A stretch of DNA of 64,000 bases, from contig QZKV01000007.1 in NCBI GenBank assembly GCA_003599575.1, positions 21,538 to 85,537 of the forward strand. Direction: 5' to 3'. Below the pieces are notes generated by a model that saw only the letters and a program-made list of their open reading frames with translations, was not told the origin of the DNA and made no database searches. The DNA is from Desulfobacteraceae bacterium (lineage in GTDB: Bacteria > Desulfobacterota > Desulfobacteria > Desulfobacterales > Desulfosarcinaceae). The position numbers and the translations under genes are program-made. Below, piece by piece: positions 46,928-56,804 of this stretch. Numbering within the stretch: position 1 is the first letter of the stretch; the number at the start of each line of letters is the position of its first letter.

Positions 46928-47992
46928 TCAGAGTTCTGGCGAAACCAAAATCTTGCAATGCTGTAATTTCCTCTCGCTGGTCAGTTCCTTAATCCCCTTT
47001 TCCAGGGCATCTTCCACTTTGACCTTTGAACTGATCATCATGGGATCGCATTTGACCTTGCCATTGCCCAAAAAAGCTATGGCCGCGGGGAACTCGTCTA
47101 CGTAACCCTGGCTGGTGATGATCGACTTTTCCCGCAAGAAAAGATTGCTGAAAGGAAATTTGAACGGTTCGGTCATCAGGCCCACTTCTACGATGGTCCC
47201 GCCCCGGCCGCAGACCGTATCGGCCAGCAGCAACGCTTCACCGGGCCCGGCGCACTCGAAGACCATATCAGCGCGCCGGCCGCTCGTGAGGGAGGCGATG
47301 ATCTTGCCTGGATTGCCTTCCTTGGGGTTGATGACTTCTGTAGCCCCCAGTTCCTTGGCCAACCGCATCCGCTCGGGGAGGAATTCGAAAATGAAGACAT
47401 CACTGGCACCGCAGGCAAGGGCCGACTGCATCGTCAGGAGCCCGATAGGGCCTGCACCGATCACGGCGACGGCCGCTCCCGGCTCCATCCGGCCGCGCTT
47501 GACCGCGTGAACGCAGCAGGCCAGGGGTTCGACAAAAGAACCGGCCTCGTAGCTCACGCTGTCAGGGAGTTTGTAGACGTTGTCGACGGGCGCGACCACA
47601 TAATCGGCGAAAGCCCCGTCGGCGGCGCCTCCGATGCTGCCCAACATTTCGCATTGGATATGCTGGCCCTTTTTGCAGTAGTAACATTGATAACAGGGCA
47701 TGGTCGGCCGGACGGTCACCCGGTCCCCCACCTTGAATTGAGCAACATTATCGCCCATGGCCACAATCTCTCCGGAGAATTCATGGCCACCAGTGATGGG
47801 CGCCTGCCGCCCCGTCAGGGGGTGAGGCCTTTTGACCGGGATCAGGATCGGACCGGCCAAGTATTCATGAACGTCGGAACCGCAGATCCCGCACCATTTA
47901 ACCTTTATTTTGACTTGCTTTGGGCCGGGTGCAGGTTCGGGAATATCTTCCAGCCGGATGTCTTTGCCTCCATAAAACCGCAAAGCTTTCAT
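46928..47992 (-). CDS. Zn-dependent alcohol dehydrogenase, 2,3-butanediol dehydrogenase-like
   Basis: MKALRFYGGKDIRLEDIPEPAPGPKQVKIKVKWCGICGSDVHEYLAGPILIPVKRPHPLTGRQAPITGGHEFSGEIV resembles BdhA-type enzymes. Confidence 0.88.
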   Translation of the reverse strand: MKALRFYGGKDIRLEDIPEPAPGPKQVKIKVKWCGICGSDVHEYLAGPILIPVKRPHPLTGRQAPITGGHEFSGEIVAMGDNVAQFKVGDRVTVRPTMPCYQCYYCKKGQHIQCEMLGSIGGAADGAFADYVVAPVDNVYKLPDSVSYEAGSFVEPLACCVHAVKRGRMEPGAAVAVIGAGPIGLLTMQSALACGASDVFIFEFLPERMRLAKELGATEVINPKEGNPGKIIASLTSGRRADMVFECAGPGEALLLADTVCGRGGTIVEVGLMTEPFKFPFSNLFLREKSIITSQGYVDEFPAAIAFLGNGKVKCDPMMISSKVKVEDALEKGIKELTSERKLQHCKILVSPEL

Positions 47993-48033
47993 ATCTTCAC
48001 CTGTCGCTTTCTTTGGTTTACAGTAAACTCTGA

Positions 48034-49002
48034 TCAGCCCAGTTCCTTGACGGCGGCTATGATGTCCGCCTCCTGGGGCAGGACGGCGCTTTCCATGGCC
48101 GGTCCCCATGGAATGGGTGAAAAGGCGGCTCCTACTCGCTTGATCGGGGCATCCAAGCTGTCGAAGGCCGCTTCCATAACACTGGAAGCAATTTCCGCCC
48201 CGAAGCCACCGATTTTGACCGCTTCATGGGCGATGACCAGTTTATTTGTCTTGGCCACTGATGTGAGGATGGTGTCCAGATCCAGAGGCAAGAGCGTCCT
48301 GAGGTCAATGATCTCTGCATCAATGCCCTGTTCGGCCAGTTTTTCTGCGGCTGCCGCGACCTTATAATAGAGCTGACCCCATGTCACTATGGTCACATCC
48401 GAACCAGGCCTTTTGATATCCGCTTTGCCCAAGGGAAGGGTATATTCTTCTTCGGGTACGTTGCTCTTTACCCGCAGCATTTTGTGCTCGATAAAAAGGA
48501 CCGGGTTCTGGTCCCTGATCGAAGACTTGAGCAGCCCCTTTACATCGTAGGGCGTGCTGGGATAGACCACCTTCAACCCCGGCGTATGACAGAACCAGGC
48601 TTCCAGGCTTTGGGAATGATGAGGCCCGGCGCTGAGTCCACCCCCGCACTGGGTCAAAAAAACAATGGGGACCTTGAACTGCCCCCCGAATATGTATCTC
48701 ATTTTAGCAGCCGAGTTGACCACGGCGTCCATGGCAAGGGTGATGAAATCCATGAACATGATCTCGGCCACCGGAACCAGCCCGGCCATGGCTGCGCCGG
48801 TGGCCACTCCGGCGATGGCCGATTCACTTATGGGCGTATCAATGATTCGTTTTCCTCCAAATTCTTGAAACAATCCTCTCGTGGCGCTGAAACTGCCCCC
48901 GGACAAGCCGACGTCTTCACCGATGATGATCACTCTTTCATCCATGGACAGTTCTTCCCGCAAGGCTTCGTTGATGGCTCTGACATAATTGAGTTCTCTC
49001 AT
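48034..49002 (-). CDS. Acetoin/2-oxoacid dehydrogenase E1 beta
   Basis: MRELNYVRAINEALREELSMDERVIIIGEDVGLSGGSFSATRGLFQEFG... Confidence 0.95.
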   Translation of the reverse strand: MRELNYVRAINEALREELSMDERVIIIGEDVGLSGGSFSATRGLFQEFGGKRIIDTPISESAIAGVATGAAMAGLVPVAEIMFMDFITLAMDAVVNSAAKMRYIFGGQFKVPIVFLTQCGGGLSAGPHHSQSLEAWFCHTPGLKVVYPSTPYDVKGLLKSSIRDQNPVLFIEHKMLRVKSNVPEEEYTLPLGKADIKRPGSDVTIVTWGQLYYKVAAAAEKLAEQGIDAEIIDLRTLLPLDLDTILTSVAKTNKLVIAHEAVKIGGFGAEIASSVMEAAFDSLDAPIKRVGAAFSPIPWGPAMESAVLPQEADIIAAVKELG

Positions 49003-49017
49003 GATCTGCCCCGCCCT

Positions 49018-49986
49018 TTACACATAGATGTTGTCGAATACTGTTTTTGGGTCAGCCGGTGGACTGCACCGAGCAGAATCTACTGCATCCTCAATTTCGG
49101 CCTTGATCGCTTGTTCCAGCTTTTCAACCGTTTCGGCCGTTAATAGGTGTTCGGCAAAGAGCTGCTCCCGGAATTTGGTTACCGGATCGACTTGACAGGC
49201 CGCTTCGATATCCTTTCGGTCACGGTACTTTTGAGGATCACCCACATAGTGCCCCAGCCAGCGGTTGAACCGGCATTCCAGCAGGGTGGGGCCTTCTCCT
49301 CTCCGGGCCCTGTCAACGGCCTCAAACGCGGCCCTGTAAACTTCCAAGACATTGGTTCCGTCCACGAGCTGGCCGGGCATATTGTAGCCTTCAGCCTTGC
49401 GCCAGATATCGGGTTGGGCCGCGGTGAAGATCTGTGGGATGAACTGGGCCCAGCGGTTGTTTTCCACGGCAAAGACTATGGGCAGTTTCCATACGGAGGC
49501 CATGTTGACGCTCTCATGGAAATTACCCTCGTCCACGGCCCCGTCTCCGAAATAGCTGACCACCACCTGACCGCTGTTTTTGATCTGGCAAGCCAAGGCG
49601 AAACCGACCGAGAGGGGAATGTTGGCACCGACCATCCCCTGAGTGCCCAGAATGCCATATTCGATGTCGGCATAGTGCATCTCGCCGGCGATCCCGCAGC
49701 ATGGACCGCCTTTTTTACCCAAAACTTCCAAAAGGAACCGCTTGAGGGGAACGCCCCTTGTCACTATGATTGGCCGGCCTCGGTGGGTATTGTTGATGTA
49801 ATCCTTCGGCTTGAGGGCCCCGGTCACGCCGACACCAACTGCTTCACCTCCCAGACTGGGATGAAGCCAGCCGGCGATTTCGCCCCTGGTGATCATGTCA
49901 ATAAGTTTTTCTTCGAGTCGCCTCGATTTCAACAAAAAGGTAAAGAGCTCTCTTTTCTTTTCTTCGCTTACGGTAACCTCAGTCAT
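49018..49986 (-). CDS. Acetoin/2-oxoacid dehydrogenase E1 alpha (ThDP)
   Basis: GEMHYADIEYGILGTQGMVGANIPLSVGFALACQIKNSGQVVVSYFGDGAVDEGNFHESVNMASVWKLPIVFAVENN. Confidence 0.95.
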   Translation of the reverse strand: MTEVTVSEEKKRELFTFLLKSRRLEEKLIDMITRGEIAGWLHPSLGGEAVGVGVTGALKPKDYINNTHRGRPIIVTRGVPLKRFLLEVLGKKGGPCCGIAGEMHYADIEYGILGTQGMVGANIPLSVGFALACQIKNSGQVVVSYFGDGAVDEGNFHESVNMASVWKLPIVFAVENNRWAQFIPQIFTAAQPDIWRKAEGYNMPGQLVDGTNVLEVYRAAFEAVDRARRGEGPTLLECRFNRWLGHYVGDPQKYRDRKDIEAACQVDPVTKFREQLFAEHLLTAETVEKLEQAIKAEIEDAVDSARCSPPADPKTVFDNIYV

Positions 49987-50009
49987 TTTTTATCCTCTTT
50001 CCACCGCGC

Positions 50010-51155
50010 TCAGAAGACGCCTTGAGCGAAAACATGGTCAGCTATTATCCGGCGGTGGTAGTCGCTGTCACCAAAAGTCGCCTCGGCCACTCTGGCCCGT
50101 CGGAAGTAGTGAGGCAAGTCGTACTCCTCCATGTAGCCGACTCCACCGAAGACCTGGTGACCTAAAGCGACGATTCGTCGATGGGCTTCATTGCACCAGG
50201 CTTTGGCGATGGAAGCCTCGGTTTCAAAATGCAGGCCTTGATCAAACATCCAGGCGGCTTTGTAAGTCACCCACCGGGAACATTGCAAGTCGACCAACAT
50301 ATTTGCGCAATGATGCTGGATGGCCTGAAAACTACCGATAAGCCGCCCGAATTGCTCGCGTTTTTTGGCATAAGCCACAGTCAGGTCCATGACCTGTTGG
50401 CCGCTGCCAACCATCTGCGCGCATTCGGCCACGGCTGCCCTTTGCAGGACCTTCTTCAACGGCAGCCAGCCTTGGTTCAGAGAACCAAGCAGATTTTTTT
50501 TGGGCGCTTCGACCATATCGAAGACCACCTCGAACTGCTTGTCCCCCGCTATTGTTCTGAGCGGCCTCAGGCTGATACCCGGTGTCCTGCGATCAACAAT
50601 GATCAGCGAAATTCCTTCCTCTACGCCACTGCTGGTCCCGGTCCTGGCTGCGCAAATAATCCAGTCCGCCACGTGGGCATCGGGAACGAAGAGTTTCGTT
50701 CCCTTAATGATGAATGTATTTTTTCTTTCCGTAGCCGAAACCGCAATGGAACTCGGATCATAGAAACTTTCCGCTTCGTTTAAGGCCAAGGTCATGATTC
50801 GTTCGCCCCTGCCCAGCGGGGGTAAAAATCTATTTTTCTGCTCTTCGTTTCCGGCTTCAAGCAGAGTGAAACCGCCCAAAACAACTGTCGAAAAAAACGG
50901 CCCCGGAAGCAAGACCCGGCCCATTTCTTCCAGCAGAACGATCAGGTCTAAGAAACCCAGGCCGTCACCCCCATATTTTTCGGGAACGATCAAGCCCATC
51001 CAACCCAACTCGGCCATTCCTTTCCACAGATCTTCGCTGAAGCCCTTTTCATCTTCAACCATTTCTCGGACAAATGAACTTGGACAGTTTTTAAACAAAA
51101 ATTGACGAACGCTGTCGCGGATCATTCTCTGTTCTTCGGAAAACTTGATGTCCAT
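50010..51155 (-). CDS. Acyl-CoA dehydrogenase
   Basis: Full-length ACAD: MDIKFSEEQRMIRDSVRQFLF...GWMGLIVPEKYGGDGLGFLDLIVLLEEMG; C-terminal QVFGGVGYMEEYDLPHYFRRARV. Confidence 0.93.
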   Translation of the reverse strand: MDIKFSEEQRMIRDSVRQFLFKNCPSSFVREMVEDEKGFSEDLWKGMAELGWMGLIVPEKYGGDGLGFLDLIVLLEEMGRVLLPGPFFSTVVLGGFTLLEAGNEEQKNRFLPPLGRGERIMTLALNEAESFYDPSSIAVSATERKNTFIIKGTKLFVPDAHVADWIICAARTGTSSGVEEGISLIIVDRRTPGISLRPLRTIAGDKQFEVVFDMVEAPKKNLLGSLNQGWLPLKKVLQRAAVAECAQMVGSGQQVMDLTVAYAKKREQFGRLIGSFQAIQHHCANMLVDLQCSRWVTYKAAWMFDQGLHFETEASIAKAWCNEAHRRIVALGHQVFGGVGYMEEYDLPHYFRRARVAEATFGDSDYHRRIIADHVFAQGVF

Positions 51156-51182
51156 GACTCACTGCCTCCTATAGACAGCGCC

Positions 51183-52355
51183 TTATTGCCTGGGCAGACG
51201 CAGTCCACGAATAGCCGTAATATTTCTGATTACCTCGCTGGTCCCCCCGCCGATCGTATCCACAACCGAGGCTCGACATAGGCGGGATATCTCACCTTTA
51301 AGGGGAACCCACGCAGAACCCTCTTCCAGCAGGCCGAATTGGCCCAGAATTTCCATGGCTTTGTAGCCCATGCGCTGGCGCAGCTCGGAACCGAAAAGTT
51401 TGACGATCCCGGCTTCGTAGTCGATCCGCCCGTCGATCAGCAAGGATAGCGCTTGATACTCCAGGCATTTTCCCACTTCGGCCTCGACCACCAACTCAGC
51501 CAGCTTGTTCCGGACCAGCGGGTCATCTGCTAAGACGATCCCATTGCGACGGGTTTTTTGAGTGTATTGGATCAAACGGTTAAGCGTGGGAAAGATTCTT
51601 TCCATCTGAAAAAGGGCCAGACGCTCATAGTTGAGCGCGTTGACCATATAAAGAAAACCCTTGTTTTTTTCTCCGACCAACCTGCTCTTGGGAACTTTGA
51701 CATTGTCATAAAAGACCTCATTGGTTGTTTCTCCGCCCAGGGTCGCCATTGGCCGGATATCGATGCCTGGCGCACGCTGGTCAACGACAAACAGGCTGAT
51801 CGACTCGAGGCGGGGGCCCTCGGGGTTGGTCTTGGCAGCCAGCCAGTGATAGTCGGCATAATGAGATTCTGTGTTGAATGTCTTTTGACCGTTAATGACG
51901 AAATGATCGTCTTTCTCCACAACCTGCATTTGCATGGCCATGAGGTCGGAGCCGGCCGGAGGTTCGGTATAGCCCAACCCAAACTCGATCTCTCCGGCGA
52001 CAATTCTATGCAGGAATTCTTTTTTCATATCCTCGCTGCCGTGATGGAGTATAATCGGGCCGGCCATGTACCGAGCAATTTCATTGGGGATATGGGCTTC
52101 ATGGCGGGCGAACTCCTGGAGCAAAATAACCTCGTAGATCAGCGAGCCGCCTGAGCCGCCGTATTCCTTCGGCCATCCCAGACCCAACCAACCCTTCTGC
52201 CCGATTTTGCGGTTGAAAGCCCGGGCCTCCGCACCCAAACCTTTGTCCATGGCATGCTGTCGTCTGATTTCGTCGTTTAATTCAGCCTTTAGAAAATCGC
52301 TGACTTCGCAACGAAAAGCTTCTTCCTCGGGGGTGGTCGTCAAATTGAAATTCAT
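51183..52355 (-). CDS. Acyl-CoA dehydrogenase
   Basis: GWLGLGWPKEYGGSGGSLIYEVILLQEFA; FGLGYTEPPAGSDLMAMQ; C-terminal GGGTSEVIRNITAIRGLRLPR. Confidence 0.94.
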   Translation of the reverse strand: MNFNLTTTPEEEAFRCEVSDFLKAELNDEIRRQHAMDKGLGAEARAFNRKIGQKGWLGLGWPKEYGGSGGSLIYEVILLQEFARHEAHIPNEIARYMAGPIILHHGSEDMKKEFLHRIVAGEIEFGLGYTEPPAGSDLMAMQMQVVEKDDHFVINGQKTFNTESHYADYHWLAAKTNPEGPRLESISLFVVDQRAPGIDIRPMATLGGETTNEVFYDNVKVPKSRLVGEKNKGFLYMVNALNYERLALFQMERIFPTLNRLIQYTQKTRRNGIVLADDPLVRNKLAELVVEAEVGKCLEYQALSLLIDGRIDYEAGIVKLFGSELRQRMGYKAMEILGQFGLLEEGSAWVPLKGEISRLCRASVVDTIGGGTSEVIRNITAIRGLRLPRQ

Positions 52356-52427
52356 GTATTCCTTCGCCCCTTTGCTTTTTAAAAAAAAAGGCCTTGTACG
52401 GGACCCAAGCTGAGCGGAGCCCAGGGC

Positions 52428-53234
52428 TCAACCCAGCCATCTTTTCCTTCTTCGATAATGCTTGATCGACCGGTAACTTTTTTTTTCGCCCAACTGACTC
52501 AGACCTAAGTAGAATTCTTTAATATCCTCATTTTTCCTGAGTTTTTCTGCCGGTCCGTCCATGACGATCTTGCCGTTTTCCATGACATAGCCATAATCGG
52601 CCACGGAAAGGGCCATCTCCACGTTCTGTTCAACCAAAAGGATGGTCGAGCCCTCATTTTTGTTTATACGATCGATAATCCCAAAGATTTCTTCCATCAT
52701 CCGCGGGGCTAGGCCAAGTGAGGGTTCATCCAGCATCATTAACCGGGGTCTGGCCATCAAGGCCCGCCCGATGACCACCATCTGTTGTTCGCCACCCGAA
52801 AGATAACCGATGATGCGGTTTCGCAATCTGGATAGCCCCGGGAAATAGGAGTAGACGTGTTCGAGGTCTTGTTTAAGCTTGGCCTTGTCCCGGCGCAAGT
52901 GACCACCGATCATGATATTTTCCTCAGCGGTCAAATGCTGGAATATCATTCGACCTTCAATGACATGAATGACGCCTGCCTTTACGATGTTTTCCGGCCA
53001 CTCGTTGTCAATCCTTTTACCCTCGAACTCGATACTGCCGGCGCTGACTTCACCTTCTTCGACCTTTATCAAGCCAGAAATGGACTTCAAAGTTGTGCTC
53101 TTTCCTGCGCCGTTAGCACCGAGCAGGCTGACGATTTTTCCTTCCTCAACATTTAGAGACACCCCTTTTAGAACCAGGATCGAATTCAAATAAATAACAT
53201 CTATATTGTTCAACTTAAGCATGGAGTTCTCCAC
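52428..53234 (-). CDS. Branched-chain-type ABC transporter ATP-binding protein (LivF-like)
   Basis: LLGANGAGKSTTLKSISGL; YLSGGEQQMVVIGRALMARPRLMMLDEPSLGLAP. Confidence 0.95.
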   Translation of the reverse strand: MENSMLKLNNIDVIYLNSILVLKGVSLNVEEGKIVSLLGANGAGKSTTLKSISGLIKVEEGEVSAGSIEFEGKRIDNEWPENIVKAGVIHVIEGRMIFQHLTAEENIMIGGHLRRDKAKLKQDLEHVYSYFPGLSRLRNRIIGYLSGGEQQMVVIGRALMARPRLMMLDEPSLGLAPRMMEEIFGIIDRINKNEGSTILLVEQNVEMALSVADYGYVMENGKIVMDGPAEKLRKNEDIKEFYLGLSQLGEKKSYRSIKHYRRRKRWLG

Positions 53235-53284
53235 ATTTGAATAAAGAATGAAATTCTTTATTCCGAATGACTCCGTATGTGTCC

Positions 53285-54541
53285 CTATCGGTGAAAAAAT
53301 TCCTCTTCTGAAAGTCCTTTAGAGAATGGCATCCACCCGGCCATGTCAACCGGTTCGCCATTTTGGCATTGAAGTATTTTGATGGCTGAGGGGCCGACGC
53401 GCCTCTGTGCGTTCCACTTCAGATGGGAGACGATTCCACCGGTGTCCACTTCAACCCCAGAGTTGAGCATCTCAAAAATTGTTTCGCCGGTGACCTTATC
53501 CCATGAGCCGTATTTCTCCACAGCTTTTTCCAGGAGAGCTTTAGCCACCATGACATGCCCATAGGCCCACATGTCCCCCGTATCCGGAGGCCAGAGGTCC
53601 TTGAGTGCTTCATTTTTCTTGAATAACTCGTTCATACTTTTGATTCCGGGCGAAGATTCATCCAGATAGGTATTGAACGCGCTTACCTGGTAATGTCCTT
53701 CCAAAGTTTTTTTATCTACATATTTCAGGACTAAGCTGAAGGGCATAAAGCCGGGCAGTATCAGCTTAGATCTCATGTTCCGCCTCTCCATCTCGGTAAG
53801 AAGCTTGGTGTAAGCGGACACTGGGGTGATCCCATAAATAAAATCCGGCTTGGTTTGCTGGAAACGCATCATAATGCTTGTGATGTCCACCGGTACCGGG
53901 TCGACGAATTCTTCGGCCACAACTTCGATGCCTTTTTGTTCCAGCCAGGGCTTTAGTCTCATAGGCTCCCGCCCTCCCGGAGTGTTTAGAGTATAAAAGG
54001 CCAACCGTATAGGTCGCGCCTCTTTCCAGTTTTTTTGAACCCAATCAAGGAATGTCCCTAAGCTCTGGTAATAGAGCGCCCCAAAACTGAAGATCCAGGA
54101 GGGTTCTTTAACGAAGGCTTCATAGGCGGCCGGGGCAAGAAGAGGAATCCGGTAGTCAGGCTCTGGCATTTTCTTGGCAGAGGCCACGAAAAATGGTCCA
54201 ATAGAACCACCGATCACCGCTGGTTTAGGTGTTAGGTTAATCAGTCTGCCTAAAATCGAAGTGCTTACGCCCACATCGTAACGACAATCATAGGGTTTTA
54301 GAATGACTTTACGCCCTGCAATGCCCCCTTTCTCATTAATGTCTTTCTCGAGAACTTGAAAAATCTTTACCCAGCCTGTGCTCTCTGATTTGTAGGGCCC
54401 TGTCATGTCAACTACCTGAGGAATTTCCAAAGGCAGTAAATCTGCTGCCGCGGCCTTCTCAGGCAATATGGCAGTGGAAGCGAAGATCAGTCCAAAAATG
54501 ATAACAATTACACACTTTATAAAGGTTTTTTGTCCCAACAT
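53285..54541 (-). CDS. ABC transporter periplasmic substrate-binding protein (LivK-like, type 1 PBP)
   Basis: Signal peptide; PQVVDMTGPYKSESTGWVKIFQVLEKDINEKGGIAGRKVILKPYDCRYD. Confidence 0.92.
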   Translation of the reverse strand: MLGQKTFIKCVIVIIFGLIFASTAILPEKAAAADLLPLEIPQVVDMTGPYKSESTGWVKIFQVLEKDINEKGGIAGRKVILKPYDCRYDVGVSTSILGRLINLTPKPAVIGGSIGPFFVASAKKMPEPDYRIPLLAPAAYEAFVKEPSWIFSFGALYYQSLGTFLDWVQKNWKEARPIRLAFYTLNTPGGREPMRLKPWLEQKGIEVVAEEFVDPVPVDITSIMMRFQQTKPDFIYGITPVSAYTKLLTEMERRNMRSKLILPGFMPFSLVLKYVDKKTLEGHYQVSAFNTYLDESSPGIKSMNELFKKNEALKDLWPPDTGDMWAYGHVMVAKALLEKAVEKYGSWDKVTGETIFEMLNSGVEVDTGGIVSHLKWNAQRRVGPSAIKILQCQNGEPVDMAGWMPFSKGLSEEEFFHR

Positions 54542-54856
54542 GGTTTATTCCTCCATTATCGGTTGAATACTGGTGTATTAATTAATTTCGGAGACTAATC
54601 GTGTAAAATGCGTTTAATTTTACCAGCTTCTATGAAATGTTGTATTTATGAATTGCTAAGACTTCCGGCTTTTCTGGTCAGATAATTTCGATATAAGTAC
54701 TTAATTTTTTAACCTGATGGACTTTTTTGAAGTTGTTAGTGGAACCATGGTGCCCGTACACCGGCCTTTAGATCATACCAAAAGTGTGAACCAACTCGAT
54801 ACATCCAAAACCCATTGAATTTTGCCCTCTGCCTCCTTTCTTTTCTAAGCATGCAT

Positions 54857-55918
54857 TTAATACCTGTAAGGAAACAACCGGTAGTATCTTTTGAAGATCT
54901 CCCAGCGGTGGGCAATGCCCTTGGGTTCGAAGATTAAAAAAAGTAAAATGACCACACCAAACGTAAGCGTGACTCCCGAAAAGATGATGCCGGCCCCAAT
55001 CTCCGGGAAAATTTCATTAAGCAAGGGTCCCGAAATCGTCACCAATTCTTCAAAAAACCTTAAAAAGACCACGCCGAAGACCGCCCCCATAATACTGCCC
55101 ATACCTCCAACTATTAGCATTCCGATAAACCAGACGGAAAACCATACGGTGAATTGCTCTAATCCGATGTAACGGATGTGATAGGCCCAAACGGCTCCGG
55201 CCACCCCTGCGAAAAAAGAACAGATGAAAAAGGCCAAAACTTTATAAGCAAAGAGATTTACACCCATAGCCTGGGCCGCAAGGTCGTTATCGCGAATAGC
55301 CACAAAGGCCCTCCCGGTTCTGGTCCTGACCAGGTTCTTGCATAGAAAAAGACATAAACCAACGAAGAACATGATAAAATAAAACATCTTGCTTTCACTG
55401 TTGAAAACCATACCTCCCAAAGTGGGCGCCGGCACGTCAATGCCGCTCTCCTGGCCGGTCCACTCCCTTGGCAGATGGAGAATGCCAAAATCAAAAATGT
55501 AGTGGAAAGCGATCGTAGCCATAACCAAGTAGAATCCTTTGATCCTTACAGCGGGCAGGCCGAAAACAATACCGAACAGGCCGGAGACCAACCCGGCCGC
55601 AGGTACCACCAGCCAGAACGGCAGACCGACCTTGCCGGCCAAGATCGCGCAGGTATAGGCGCCCACGCCCATAAAGGCTGACTGCCCCAATGAAATCTGC
55701 CCGCAATAGCCCGTCAAAATGCTCAATCCCAGCACGGCGATCACCGAAACGCCCATCCGGTTCATCAGGCCGATCCATTCATTGCCTAGAAAAAGGGGCA
55801 AAAATACCATCAAAGCGATGAATCCGATCAGCACATACCACTGGACTTTACTTCTAATGACGGCATTGTCCTGGAAATAGCTGGTATGGTATTTACCGCA
55901 AGGAACGCTTAAGTCCAT
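54857..55918 (-). CDS. Branched-chain-type ABC permease (LivM-like)
   Basis: LSILTGYCGQISLGQSAFMGVGAYT; AMGVNLFAYKVLAFFICSFFAGVAGAVWAY. Confidence 0.95.
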   Translation of the reverse strand: MDLSVPCGKYHTSYFQDNAVIRSKVQWYVLIGFIALMVFLPLFLGNEWIGLMNRMGVSVIAVLGLSILTGYCGQISLGQSAFMGVGAYTCAILAGKVGLPFWLVVPAAGLVSGLFGIVFGLPAVRIKGFYLVMATIAFHYIFDFGILHLPREWTGQESGIDVPAPTLGGMVFNSESKMFYFIMFFVGLCLFLCKNLVRTRTGRAFVAIRDNDLAAQAMGVNLFAYKVLAFFICSFFAGVAGAVWAYHIRYIGLEQFTVWFSVWFIGMLIVGGMGSIMGAVFGVVFLRFFEELVTISGPLLNEIFPEIGAGIIFSGVTLTFGVVILLFLIFEPKGIAHRWEIFKRYYRLFPYRY

Positions 55919-55922
55919 AGCC

Positions 55923-56804
55923 TTAAACCCTCTCGATTTTTTTCAAACCGAATAAACCGTGAGGCCGAATCATCAAAATGGCCATCATTACCAGGAAGGG
56001 AAAGAGTTCGCCCATTCCGCCGCCCACCAAAGGATCGATGTAAAATGAAGCCAATATCTCACCGACCCCAACGATGGCCCCGGCAATCAAAGCTCCGGGC
56101 AAAGACTCCAACCCGGCAAGCAGTCCCACAGCAAAGGCTTTCAAGGCCACTTCGGCCAAATCAACGGAAACTGTACCGATGCCCGAAACAAAAATGATCG
56201 CCCCCAAGGTTGCCGCTGAGCAGGATATGATCCAGGTGGCGGTCATTATGCGTGAAATGGAAATCCCAATGCTTTGAGCGCCGACTTGATTGTCCGAGAC
56301 ACAACGCATCTTCAGACCAAGCTGCGTGTAGGCAAAGAAGAGCCAGAAAAACAGCAGCATCAAAAGTGACAGTAAAAAACCAGCGAGGAGATAAGGAGCA
56401 ATGCTCACGCTGCCTAAAGTAATGTAATTTTGCGGAAAAATGGAGGGGCAGGACTTGACGTCGGGGTTCCAGATTATCAAGCTGCCTCCGCGCAATATCA
56501 TGGAAATAGCCATGGTCATCATTACGACAGACAAAACAGGTTCTCCTATTAGAGGCCGCATTGTGAATTTTTCAATGCCTACAGCTAAAAGGGTGGCGAA
56601 GACCAATGCCAGCAAGACGGCCAAGACGGGACTTAGCCCCAAAATTGACAAGCTCCACCAGAAAAAAAATCCGCCGATCATGACCAGTTCTCCTTGCGCC
56701 AAATTGAATACGCCGGTCGCTTTAAAAATCAGAATGAACCCCATAGCGATCAGTCCATAAAGAGAACCGAGCATTACCCCGTTAACCGCTAAGTTCAGAA
56801 ACAT
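55923..56804 (-). CDS. Branched-chain-type ABC permease (LivH-like)
   Basis: MFLNLAVNGVMLGSLYGLIAMGFILIFKATGVFNLAQGELVMIGGFFFW; start moved to MFLNLAV to limit overlap with the upstream gene. Confidence 0.93.
   Translation of the reverse strand: MFLNLAVNGVMLGSLYGLIAMGFILIFKATGVFNLAQGELVMIGGFFFWWSLSILGLSPVLAVLLALVFATLLAVGIEKFTMRPLIGEPVLSVVMMTMAISMILRGGSLIIWNPDVKSCPSIFPQNYITLGSVSIAPYLLAGFLLSLLMLLFFWLFFAYTQLGLKMRCVSDNQVGAQSIGISISRIMTATWIISCSAATLGAIIFVSGIGTVSVDLAEVALKAFAVGLLAGLESLPGALIAGAIVGVGEILASFYIDPLVGGGMGELFPFLVMMAILMIRPHGLFGLKKIERV

Noticed and set aside
42000-54541. Interpretation of the operon as simple branched-chain amino-acid degradation
   Set aside because: Not excluded, but no aminotransferase is present, E1 alpha looks AcoA-like and the ADH looks butanediol-DH-like, so I do not assign it as such.
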